34,834 nt of DNA from positions 1-34,834 of the forward strand of contig JAGHYX010000008.1 of assembly GCA_017743375.1 (NCBI GenBank), written 5' to 3'. Below are positions 1 through 7,567 of this stretch, piece after piece. The position numbers were made by a program, and so were the translations under genes. Within the stretch, counting starts at the first letter, position 1, and the number at the start of each line of letters is the position of its first letter. The notes under the pieces are model-generated. The model was given only the letters and a program-made list of their open reading frames with translations, searched no databases and was not told where the DNA came from. The stretch is from Chloroflexota bacterium (GTDB taxonomy: Bacteria; Chloroflexota; Anaerolineae; J036; Brachytrichaceae).

Positions 1-43
1 CGACGAAGCCGGCGCCCACGATGGTGATCTTGTTGCGCGTCAT
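1..43 (-). CDS. NAD-dependent dehydrogenase, probably malate dehydrogenase (N-terminal 14 residues only)
   Basis: The gene reads leftward off the window edge, so only its first 14 codons are present. They give MTRNKITIVGAGFV, the first beta strand and glycine-rich loop (GAGFV) of a Rossmann NAD-binding fold. The lactate/malate dehydrogenase superfamily starts in this way, and Chloroflexus-type malate dehydrogenase begins very similarly, with the strand a few residues from the start. A GAGGT ribosome-binding site lies six bases before the ATG on the minus strand, which supports the start. Other Rossmann dehydrogenases cannot be excluded from so short a piece. Confidence 0.6.
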   Translation of the reverse strand, partial: MTRNKITIVGAGFV

Positions 44-154
44 GATGAGACCTCGTCTTGTGAGAAGTCGGTTGGAATCATACCCTTGCCTTACGCAGCC
101 TGTTCGCAGGGGAGTGCTCAACTTTGGGGTGATTTGGCTCACCGAGATGAGAGG

Positions 155-198
155 CGCAGAGAGCGCAGAGGATATGTAAAAATCTCTGCGTCTCTGCG
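155..198. repeat. Inverted repeat built on CGCAGAG/CTCTGCG
   Basis: The left arm (155-170) reads CGCAGAGAGCGCAGAG and the right arm (184-198) reads CTCTGCGTCTCTGCG. They pair over about 15 bases with a single bulge, around a 13-base AT-rich loop. Similar CGCAGAGACGCAGAG strings occur as dispersed intergenic elements in many bacterial genomes. It lies in the divergent promoter region, so it is unlikely to be a simple terminator for either neighbour. Confidence 0.6.
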
Positions 199-245
199 GT
201 GCGTGTTTCTTGTATCACCTTCAAGTGGCGCACTCCCTTCGCAGG

Positions 246-335
246 GATGCATTCATGGATAGGGGCAAAACGCTGGGTGGGCGACGGCACTGCCGTCGCC
301 CACCCTGAAGTTCTGCCCCTACCTGTGAATACATC
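246..335. repeat. Family 1 dispersed palindromic element, most compact copy (90 bases)
   Basis: The ends are inverted copies of each other: GATGCATTCA then AGGGGCA on the left, and TGCCCCT then GTGAATACATC on the right. The centre (275-305) is a perfect 15-base inverted repeat, GGGTGGGCGACGGCA, folding around one base. The same core, base for base, occurs at 11593-11623. Decayed cores are at 3402-3432 and 31975-32005. No open reading frame of its own is present, so this is a MITE-like or REP-like non-autonomous element. Confidence 0.75.
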
Positions 336-538
336 TCTTGCCCGTGAGTCCTTGCTAAAATCTTTGCTGGCGAGAGCATTCTAAAAGGATTTATACGGGG
401 ATATTCACTGGGCCTGCTTGGGATAGATGAGGGTGCTCAACTACACGGAAGCAACGGCCACGCATACAATTCGCGCAAGGTTTATCTTGGCCAAGCGCTC
501 ACCACACAGCGATAGAGTTGCTTGCAACTAGCCTCACG

Positions 539-3232
539 ATGCAAGAACCCATTACAGAGTCGCTGAATCGCGGGACAGTGCGCGATGCGCTCCGCGCATG
601 GCATCACGCCTCAGCCTTGTTGGACCATCCGCTCCAAAATACCGCGCTGGTCCAGCGGGAACGACAACGGGCAGGACAAAGCGCAGACGAAGCGCTGCGG
701 GCCGTGATCCGACGCGCGCTGGATCAGCTTCGCCCGCCAGACTGGCAGCCCGATCAGCCGCCGCGCACACTGGCAGCGCGCCGCTACTCTGTTTTGGTCG
801 AGCACTTTCTCATGGACAGGACGCTGCGCTCGCTGGCCAACGATATGAATATTGACGAGCGCACCTGCCGGCGCGACCTGGCGCATGGCTTGGACGAATT
901 GACCCGCCTGCTTCAAGCACAAGAACAAGCCCTGCTACAGTCCATCAATGCACACCCAGCCCTGTCCCTCGAACTCATCCCGCCGCTGGCAGCCTACAGC
1001 CCACTCATCGGCCGTCACGCGCTGCTCAAACAGCTTCTCGACACGCTGGCTGCCGACGGGCGCACCATCGCGCTCTATGGCCTGCCCGGCATCGGCAAGA
1101 CCGCGCTGCTGGTTCACCTGGCGCATCAAGACGCGCTGCGGTCGCGCTTTCCAGATGGGGTCCTCTGGGCGCACTTGGGTGAACAGGCCGACCTGAGTTG
1201 CGTGCTGCGCACTTGGGCGCTTGCGCTCGGCCTCAGCCCTGCAGATGTCCAGGAGCTGACGCAGATGAACGCCCTCAACCAAGTGATCCACGCGCAACTG
1301 CTCCGCCGGCGGATGCTGATCGTGTTGGACGACGTCTGGCACACAGCGGATGCGCATGCTTTGCGACTGGGCGGGAGCGCCGCGTGCTATCTGCTTTCCA
1401 CGCGCTTCCCGGCGCTGGCGATTGAACTGGCCAGCCCCGGCCAGACGTTTGAGGTCCCTGGGCTGACGCCGGAAGATAGCCGGCAGCTCTTAGATGCGTT
1501 TCTCCCTCAGGCAACCCAGCTCTTCCCCGATCAGACCGCCGCGCTGATCGCGCACTACGACGGCCTGCCGCTGTTGTTAAGCCTGGCCGGCCGGCACCTG
1601 GCCTCGGCCTATCAGCGCGGCCACCATATTCGCCTACAGCGCGAACTTGTGCGTTTGCTTCACAACCGGGCGGAGGACGGGAGCAAGGTTCAAGCCGCCT
1701 TCAACCAACTTCTGGAAGCCAGCTTGAGGTACTTGCAACCCGACCATCGCGAGGCGCTTTACGCGCTCACCGCCCTGCCGCCCAAACCCGCCACGTTCGA
1801 CGAGACGATGTTTCAAATCGTGACCGGCCAATCCGAACAAACCCTCGACGCGCTCGTGGACGCCGGCTTGTTGATCAGCGAGCAGACCAGTTACTGCTTG
1901 CACGGCCTGATCCACGACGCGCTGAGCAAAGACACATCACCCGAGGCCGCGCTTGCCCGTCGCGCCGGCCAGGCGCGCCTGGTGTCCTACGCGATAGCGC
2001 ACAGTGCGGCGCTCTTCGCACCGGGCACGAATAACGCTGCCGTTGAATGTTGCTACCCGCCGCTGCCGCTGGCCAGCCTGCGCGCAGCCTTGGACTTGGA
2101 AGACCTAGACGCGCTCTCGCGCCTGGTCGAGCTGGCCTTGCCTTACCTCAGGCGGCGCGGTCTGCTCTCGCTTGCCGATCAGCTCCTCGACAAAGCAACA
2201 CAACGCGACGTCGGCAGCGAGCGCTGGGCCAAGCTGGTCGCGCAGCGGGTGGGCGTGCTCATCCTCCTGGGGCAGGCCACAGCGGCCCGTCGCCAGTTGG
2301 CTTTGCTGTGCCGCTGGGAGAAACGACAACCGCCCGCTTGCCGGGCTTTTATCTTTGAAGCTCGGGCCAAGCTCGCCCTCTCCGCTGGCCGGCTGATCCG
2401 CGCCTACGCATTGGCGCAGCATGGCTGGCGCTGCGCCCAGCAACAAGAAGGCGAACCCCCGATTGACCTCTTGCTGGAGCTGCTCCAGATCCAGGTGAGC
2501 GCGCTGAACAACATGGGGCGCTATGCCTACGCTGTTCGTCTCACCCGCCGGCTGTTGAAGCTGGCCAGGCAGCACAGGCTGGCTGACGAGCACACCCAAG
2601 CGCTCTACAGCGCAGCAACGCTAGAGCGCCAACAGGGCAACTACGACAAGGCGCTGCGCTACGCACAACGCGCCCTGCGACAGGCCAAACAGCAAGGCAA
2701 CCACTACTACAGCGCGCTCGCCGCGACCCTGATCGGGATCCTGGCAAACGACCAGGGGGAACAGAGCCAGGCAGTGATCGCCTTTGCCGAGGCCGAGACA
2801 TTGGCCAAAACGCTGGGCCTGCCCAGGCCGCTGTATCAGCTTCGCCATGCGCAGGGCGTGCTGGCCATGCGCCGTGCGCGCTGGGATGAGGCAGAAACCC
2901 TGTTGCGCGAAGCGCTGGCCCACGCCCAGGACGCCGGCCTCCAGATCGCAGTGGCCAACGTGCAAATCGAGTTAGGTGAATGCCTGCTGGCGCAGCAGAA
3001 GCTGGACCAGAGCGAACAACATCTCCGCGCCGGCCTGGCGCTGGCCGAAGCGCTGGGCGCCGCCGACATCGCTGCGCTGCTGCGCTACAACTTGGGCCGG
3101 CTGGCCCAGGCTCGCGACCAATACGCGCTGGCGCTGGCGCTGGGCCAGCAGGCTTACCACCAACTGCGCAGCTCAGGACACTACCGCGCCGACGAGGTCG
3201 GGCGCTGGATGCGCACGCTGCCGCGGGAATAG
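539..3232 (+). CDS. NB-ARC (STAND) ATPase with N-terminal helix-turn-helix-like region and C-terminal TPR array
   Basis: This is a cytoplasmic STAND-class signalling ATPase of 897 residues. Residues of about 75-125 look like a helix-turn-helix (RTLRSLANDMNIDERTCRRD). The NB-ARC domain follows: P-loop GLPGIGKTA near residue 181, Walker B LIVLDDVW near 261 and the GLPL motif near 341. A winged-helix-like stretch runs to about 470. From about 550 to the end there are helical tetratricopeptide-like repeats rich in Ala, Leu, Tyr and Arg. Such proteins typically stay inactive until a ligand binds the repeats, then oligomerise; the N-terminal domain here suggests DNA binding or protein contact. An in-frame TTG at 518 would add seven residues; I prefer the ATG at 539. 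The ligand and target are unknown. It stands alone, flanked by repeat elements on both sides. Confidence 0.85.
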   Translation: MQEPITESLNRGTVRDALRAWHHASALLDHPLQNTALVQRERQRAGQSADEALRAVIRRALDQLRPPDWQPDQPPRTLAARRYSVLVEHFLMDRTLRSLANDMNIDERTCRRDLAHGLDELTRLLQAQEQALLQSINAHPALSLELIPPLAAYSPLIGRHALLKQLLDTLAADGRTIALYGLPGIGKTALLVHLAHQDALRSRFPDGVLWAHLGEQADLSCVLRTWALALGLSPADVQELTQMNALNQVIHAQLLRRRMLIVLDDVWHTADAHALRLGGSAACYLLSTRFPALAIELASPGQTFEVPGLTPEDSRQLLDAFLPQATQLFPDQTAALIAHYDGLPLLLSLAGRHLASAYQRGHHIRLQRELVRLLHNRAEDGSKVQAAFNQLLEASLRYLQPDHREALYALTALPPKPATFDETMFQIVTGQSEQTLDALVDAGLLISEQTSYCLHGLIHDALSKDTSPEAALARRAGQARLVSYAIAHSAALFAPGTNNAAVECCYPPLPLASLRAALDLEDLDALSRLVELALPYLRRRGLLSLADQLLDKATQRDVGSERWAKLVAQRVGVLILLGQATAARRQLALLCRWEKRQPPACRAFIFEARAKLALSAGRLIRAYALAQHGWRCAQQQEGEPPIDLLLELLQIQVSALNNMGRYAYAVRLTRRLLKLARQHRLADEHTQALYSAATLERQQGNYDKALRYAQRALRQAKQQGNHYYSALAATLIGILANDQGEQSQAVIAFAEAETLAKTLGLPRPLYQLRHAQGVLAMRRARWDEAETLLREALAHAQDAGLQIAVANVQIELGECLLAQQKLDQSEQHLRAGLALAEALGAADIAALLRYNLGRLAQARDQYALALALGQQAYHQLRSSGHYRADEVGRWMRTLPRE

Positions 3233-3401
3233 GGTAGGGGCGATGCGGCGCTACACCTCTACATGGGGGCGACGCATCACATCGCCCATACCGCCGGGCA
3301 CTCAGAATAACAGGGGAAGGCAGAGCACCAGCGACCCTATCCTACCTGTCCCTTGTCACGCCACTGTATGCGCCCCAAGCTTCGACCTCACGCTGCGTAG
3401 A

Positions 3402-3458
3402 GGGTGAGCGACGGCACCGCCGTCGCCCACCCGAGTTCCGCCCCTCGTTATAAACGCA
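3402..3458. repeat. Family 1 element, partial copy (core and right arm)
   Basis: The 31-base core at 3402-3432 differs from the compact copy at only two positions (GGGTGAGCGACGGCA on the left side). A recognisable right arm, CCGCCCCT then AAACGCACT, follows at 3438-3458. I could not find a convincing left arm. It sits just upstream of the CrtC/AttH-like gene. A second, weaker hairpin (ATGGGGGCGA pairing with TCGCCCAT, 3263-3289) lies nearer the end of the NB-ARC gene and might act in its transcript's 3' end, but no T-run follows it. Confidence 0.55.
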
Positions 3459-3477
3459 CTCCTCAGCGCCCTCACAG

Positions 3478-4677
3478 ATGCCCTCACTAGAATGCGCCAT
3501 GAGGTGTGACGTGGCAAATTACTTGCGGATCGGCGTGAGCGCAGCGCTGCTGGTCGCCCTGATGATCGCCGGCTGGGCCGTCCTGCGCCCGCCGGAGGCC
3601 AGGAGTGAGGCGCGCGCGACGGTGGCCGGCCTGCAGCGCGATGCCAACAGCGACCGCTTCGCCCGCGCCCTACAGGTGCGCCCGTTTGAGTTCCCGCGCG
3701 ACCATGGGCCACACGATGACTATCAGACCGAGTGGTGGTACTACACGGGCAACTTGCTTGACCCATCCGGCCGCCACTTCGGCTATCAGCTCACCTTCTT
3801 CCGGCGCGCGCTCGTCCCGCCGGACGAGCGGGCACAGTTGGCCGGTCGTCCCTCGGCGTTTGCGTTCAACCAGGTGTACTTTGCCCACTTCGCGCTCACC
3901 GACAGCGCCGCCGGCGAACACGTCTCCTTTGAGCGCTACAGCCGCGGCGCGGCCGGCTTGGCCGGCGCGCAGGCCAGCCCGTATCGCGTCTTCGTCGAGG
4001 ATTGGTCCGCCGCCAGCATCGCTGCGGATGGCGATGCGACGCGCGTCCGGCTGGTCGCTGCCCAGGACGGCTATGCGATTGACCTCACGCTGACCAATAT
4101 GAAGCCGCTGGTCTTTCATGGCGACCGCGGCCTGAGCCAGAAGTCGCCCAATCCGGAGAACGCCTCGTACTACTACTCAATGACGCGCTTGGCGACCGAA
4201 GGGCGGATCGTCACCCCGCGCGGGACCTTCAGCGTCCGCGGGCTGAGCTGGCTGGATCGCGAGTGGTCCACCAGCGCGTTGGACGACGACACCGCCGGCT
4301 GGGACTGGTTCTCGCTCCAGTTCGACGACCAGCGTGAGATCATGTTCTTCAAGCTACGGCGCAAGGAGACGGGAGAGACCAACTTCGCCAAGGGCACGTA
4401 CATCGCCGCCGATGGCGAGGCGGCGCTGCTCCGGCAAGGCGATGTCCAACTCGATGTGCTGGAACGCTGGACCAGCCCGCATACCGGCGCGACCTATCCG
4501 GTGCGCTGGCGCATGGCGATCCCGCGTGATGGCCTTGAGATCGAGATCGCGGCCCGCATCCCCGATCAGGAGATGCGGTTGACGCAGCTCTATTGGGAGG
4601 GCGCGGTGACGTTCGAGGGACGCTCGTCAGATGGGCCGGTGCGCGGGATGGGCTACGTGGAGATGACGGGCTACTAG
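3478..4677 (+). CDS. Membrane-anchored CrtC/AttH lipocalin-like protein
   Basis: The 399-residue protein has one hydrophobic segment at about residues 17-34 and then a large soluble part likely outside the membrane. The stretch DDYQTEWWYYTGNL followed by FGYQLTFFRRAL is characteristic of the AttH/CrtC family, a double lipocalin-like beta-barrel fold that includes carotenoid 1,2-hydratase and many uncharacterised secreted proteins. Later landmarks are a LSWLDREWSTSAL block and a WDWFSLQFDD block, both typical of the family. No carotenoid gene is nearby, so carotenoid hydratase activity is not implied; binding or modifying a lipid-like molecule is the safer guess. An ATG at 3499 is an alternative start. 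The stop codon overlaps that of the converging phosphatase gene. Confidence 0.75.
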   Translation: MPSLECAMRCDVANYLRIGVSAALLVALMIAGWAVLRPPEARSEARATVAGLQRDANSDRFARALQVRPFEFPRDHGPHDDYQTEWWYYTGNLLDPSGRHFGYQLTFFRRALVPPDERAQLAGRPSAFAFNQVYFAHFALTDSAAGEHVSFERYSRGAAGLAGAQASPYRVFVEDWSAASIAADGDATRVRLVAAQDGYAIDLTLTNMKPLVFHGDRGLSQKSPNPENASYYYSMTRLATEGRIVTPRGTFSVRGLSWLDREWSTSALDDDTAGWDWFSLQFDDQREIMFFKLRRKETGETNFAKGTYIAADGEAALLRQGDVQLDVLERWTSPHTGATYPVRWRMAIPRDGLEIEIAARIPDQEMRLTQLYWEGAVTFEGRSSDGPVRGMGYVEMTGY

Positions 4678-5480
4678 GGCGAGGCGCGGATGCGCAGCGC
4701 CTCGGGACATTCGGCGATGAGCGCGCGCGCCCGCTGTTTAACCGGCAGGTCCTCGCCCTCGCCGTCGCGCAGGGCCAGCAACAGCACCGGCGCGATGCTC
4801 GCCGTGCGCAGAAAGATCGGCGCGTTCGCCGCCACCAGCGGGCGCGCGACCACGCCGCCAAAGCCGACGAACACGTTGACCGCGTGGGCCGCGGCCAGGT
4901 CGCTCGCCCCATCGCCGACTAGCATCGCTCGACAGCCACGCTCGCGCAGCTGGCGGATCACCTCGGCCTTGCCGTGCTGGGTGGTCAAGGGCGATGCGTC
5001 ATCGTACATCAGGTAAGACTCTTCGGGATTGCCGATCTCATCGCAGCGCTGGTAATCCCACCACTTGCCGCTGAGCTGGTTGTAGGTCAGGCCCACAGCA
5101 TAGATGCGCTCGCGCGGCACACCCAGCCACACCCCAAAGCCGATCACGGCGTCGGCCAGGCCACCGCTGACGATATAGACCCGCCGGCCCAGCGCCTGAA
5201 GCGCGGCGATCGTCTCGCGCGCGTCCGGCACGACGGTCTGCTTATATGCGTCCTCAACTGCCTTGAGGTCCGCGCGGGTGGGGGAGAGCAAGCGCAGCCG
5301 CTCGGCATAGACCTCTTGAAGCGGGATAAGCCCCTCCATCGCAGCGCTGGTCAGCGCTGCGATGCGCTCCTCTACGCCCTTCAATCGGGCCAGCACATCT
5401 ATCCCTTCGATGCGGGAGAGGGTGCTGTCGCAGTCAAAGAACACCTCGTCCACAGCCAAAGAAGGCACGCTGAACGCCAT
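4674..5480 (-). CDS. serB: HAD-family phosphatase, phosphoserine phosphatase-like
   Basis: The 268-residue protein matches the phosphoserine phosphatase branch of the HAD superfamily. Motif I is FFDCDSTLSRIEGID (catalytic Asp16 and Asp18). Motif II is YIVSGG. Motif III is the lysine in HGKAEV, and motif IV is VGDGASDLAAA followed by FVGFGG. Order and spacing follow human PSPH closely, so it probably hydrolyses O-phosphoserine in the last step of serine synthesis. No other serine gene is adjacent. The frame is open upstream to 5648, but residues before MAFSVPSL look unlike protein, so I start at the ATG at 5480; the ATG at 5507 is possible. Neither has a clear ribosome-binding site. A 4-base CTAG at 4674-4677 serves as stop for this gene and for the converging gene. 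Confidence 0.8.
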   Translation of the reverse strand: MAFSVPSLAVDEVFFDCDSTLSRIEGIDVLARLKGVEERIAALTSAAMEGLIPLQEVYAERLRLLSPTRADLKAVEDAYKQTVVPDARETIAALQALGRRVYIVSGGLADAVIGFGVWLGVPRERIYAVGLTYNQLSGKWWDYQRCDEIGNPEESYLMYDDASPLTTQHGKAEVIRQLRERGCRAMLVGDGASDLAAAHAVNVFVGFGGVVARPLVAANAPIFLRTASIAPVLLLALRDGEGEDLPVKQRARALIAECPEALRIRASP

Positions 5481-5764
5481 CGCGCCTGATTGTATGGCTG
5501 CGTTCATCAGAAGGACAAGAGAAGACTTTCCCGCACAAGCGTGCTCGCTCGCTGCCCCCCGTGCCCCTTGCTGATTCCTTGCATGTGGGGGAAGGCCTCC
5601 TTCTGATTCCCCGCGCGCGGGAAAGAAAGGGGGTATGCTAAGCGGCACCTATCAGCCTGCCGCTCCAGCTATCCTATTGCCAGCACGCCGGATAGCCTCA
5701 CCTCACTTCTCGTTCCGCCGGCATGGGTCTCGTCCCCTTGACGGGGCAAGCTGAGTTTGCGTCG

Positions 5765-7567
5765 CTACGCGCGCTCCAGGAACGCCAAGATCGCCTCGTT
5801 CACCTGCTCAGCGCATTCCTCGTGAATCAAGTGGCCGGCGTCGTCGAAGACGCGCAACGTGGCAGCCGGCAAAAGGCCAACCAGCCGCTCCCCATCTGTA
5901 ACGGGGAATATCCGGTCGCGCCGCCCCCACAGCAGCAGCGTCGGATGCGCGATGGCGCTTAGGAAGCGCGGCACCGGCTTTTGGCCATCCTTTGGCGAGC
6001 GCGCTTGCCACACCTGAGCTAGGGCAGAGCCGCGCACGTAGAGCGGCCCGGCATACCCCCTCACCACGTCCGGCGTGATCCAGCGATGGGTTGCTGAGGT
6101 GAATCTCAGCCCCGCTGCCACCAGCCACGGCGAAGTGGAATAGAAGGCTAAGACATAGCCCAGGATCGGCAGGCGCACCCAGCGAGAGATGAGGGGACGG
6201 TCGGTGGCAAACGCCTCCGGCGCGAGCGCCACCAGCGACCGCACCCGCTCCGGCGCAAGGAGCGCGATCTGCATCGCCACCCGCCCACCGAATGAATGGC
6301 CCACAAGATGGGCCTGTCGCACGCCCAATGCGTCCATGACGCCCAAGACAACCTCTGCTTGGGTTTGCGTGGTGTAGATCGGCTCGGCGGGGCGCGCCGA
6401 GGCCCCGTAGCCGAGGAGGTCAACCGCGATCACGCGATAGCCGGCTGCCAGCAGCGCGGCACTCAATCGCCGCCAGGTGAAGAGCGACGACGCGAAGCCG
6501 TGGATCAGCACCACCGCCGGCGCGTCATGTGCGCCGGCATCGCTGTAATGCACGGCGTAGCCATTGACCCAGGCAAAGTGATCGTCGCGGGCGAACTCGC
6601 GCAGGTTCAGCCGCTCGCGTAGCGGCGTCAGCACGTATGGCCCCCACACCAACATACCAGCCAGCGCCAGGATGATCACGCCGGCGACCCAGCTCATCGG
6701 CGGCACCTGCGGCCCATAGGGAGCGGTCTGCTGGGCCACGAGCAGGACAAAACTGGCCGTCGCGCCGAACAGACCGGTCGTGGCCAAGACCTGTTCACGC
6801 CGGACAGCCGGCTGAGCGGACCCCACGCCCCGGCGGCGCAGCAACCACAAGACGCCGACCATGCCCAAGGGCGGGGCGAGCACGATCGGCCAGTGCCCCC
6901 AGCCTAAGAAGTCGCGCACTTCCCACCAGTTAATCGGATAACGGATCAACACATGGGGCGCCAGGTTCTCCATGATGCCGATGTCCAACGCGTAGCGCGC
7001 CATGCCCACCGGCGCGCCCCAGACCGCCACGTAATAACGCCCCGTTCGCGGCATGACCAGCTCAATCTTTGCGCGTGGGAAGTACACCATCTGGGTGAAT
7101 ATGTCGAAGTAGTCATAGGTGTCTTGGCTGGTTGCGACGATCGCGCCCATGCCATCGGGGATGACAAAGGGCAACGGCTGATCCGGCGACGGCAAACCCG
7201 GCCCGATCAGCGCCAGGTGAGGGTTAAAGCTGCGCAGTTCCTCGTGGCCAGGGATGAAGATCTCGGCCTTGAAGCGCTCACCCGCTTGATAGTCGAAGCG
7301 CACCATGTCCACGTCGCTGGCCGACGAAAGCTCGCCCAGCACAAACCACATGAACCATGGTTCGTCCACGTATTGGCCGTCCTCGAACAAGCCATAGTCC
7401 CCGCCGGGCGCGTTCGTCTCCAGGATGGGCACTTCGGCGTGCGCCGCCTGAGCCTGAAGCATCAGCGAGAGGGTCAACAGAACACAGATGACCAGCAGGC
7501 GGCACATGGCCTTCATCGCGGCTGGATTATCGCCCAAGCTGTTCATACGAACAGGAGCAACGTTCAT
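5765..7567 (-). CDS. Exported sensor-like domain fused to membrane segments and an alpha/beta hydrolase
   Basis: This 600-residue fusion has a signal or anchor sequence at about residues 22-45. A beta-rich soluble domain follows (about 48-205, with DYGLFEDGQYVDEPW and a Phe/Tyr-rich pattern) that I do not recognise. Three hydrophobic segments lie between about 225 and 325. From about 335 to the end it is a canonical alpha/beta hydrolase: oxyanion-region VVLIHGFASS, nucleophile elbow GHSFGG with Ser425, Asp551 in GRRDRIF, and His579 in DAGHLIHEE. The catalytic triad is complete, so it should be an active esterase, lipase or similar. Its ATG overlaps the stop of the upstream VWA gene by four bases (ATGA), which implies translational coupling and supports this start. 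The substrate is unknown; the hydrolase side of the membrane was not determined. Confidence 0.8.
   Translation of the reverse strand: MNVAPVRMNSLGDNPAAMKAMCRLLVICVLLTLSLMLQAQAAHAEVPILETNAPGGDYGLFEDGQYVDEPWFMWFVLGELSSASDVDMVRFDYQAGERFKAEIFIPGHEELRSFNPHLALIGPGLPSPDQPLPFVIPDGMGAIVATSQDTYDYFDIFTQMVYFPRAKIELVMPRTGRYYVAVWGAPVGMARYALDIGIMENLAPHVLIRYPINWWEVRDFLGWGHWPIVLAPPLGMVGVLWLLRRRGVGSAQPAVRREQVLATTGLFGATASFVLLVAQQTAPYGPQVPPMSWVAGVIILALAGMLVWGPYVLTPLRERLNLREFARDDHFAWVNGYAVHYSDAGAHDAPAVVLIHGFASSLFTWRRLSAALLAAGYRVIAVDLLGYGASARPAEPIYTTQTQAEVVLGVMDALGVRQAHLVGHSFGGRVAMQIALLAPERVRSLVALAPEAFATDRPLISRWVRLPILGYVLAFYSTSPWLVAAGLRFTSATHRWITPDVVRGYAGPLYVRGSALAQVWQARSPKDGQKPVPRFLSAIAHPTLLLWGRRDRIFPVTDGERLVGLLPAATLRVFDDAGHLIHEECAEQVNEAILAFLERA

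Larger units (their letters stand above)
44..538. other. Intergenic region carrying two palindromic elements
   Basis: This gap separates the leftward dehydrogenase from the rightward NB-ARC gene, so both promoters should be here. I could not pick either with confidence. Two structures stand out. One is an imperfect inverted repeat at 155-198. The other is a complete family 1 element at 246-335. The short reading frames across the gap overlap these repeats and show no recognisable protein sequence. Nothing else was recognised between 336 and 538. Confidence 0.6.

Noticed and set aside
3478-4677. Calling this gene a carotenoid 1,2-hydratase (crtC)
   Set aside because: The family is broad and includes many proteins unrelated to carotenoids; no carotenoid gene is nearby and the protein has a membrane anchor.
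5607-5623. GC-rich hairpin (TTCCCC, GCGCGC, GGGAA) between the phosphatase and hydrolase genes
   Set aside because: The stem is short, has a bulge and no T-run on the minus strand, so I could not support a terminator.
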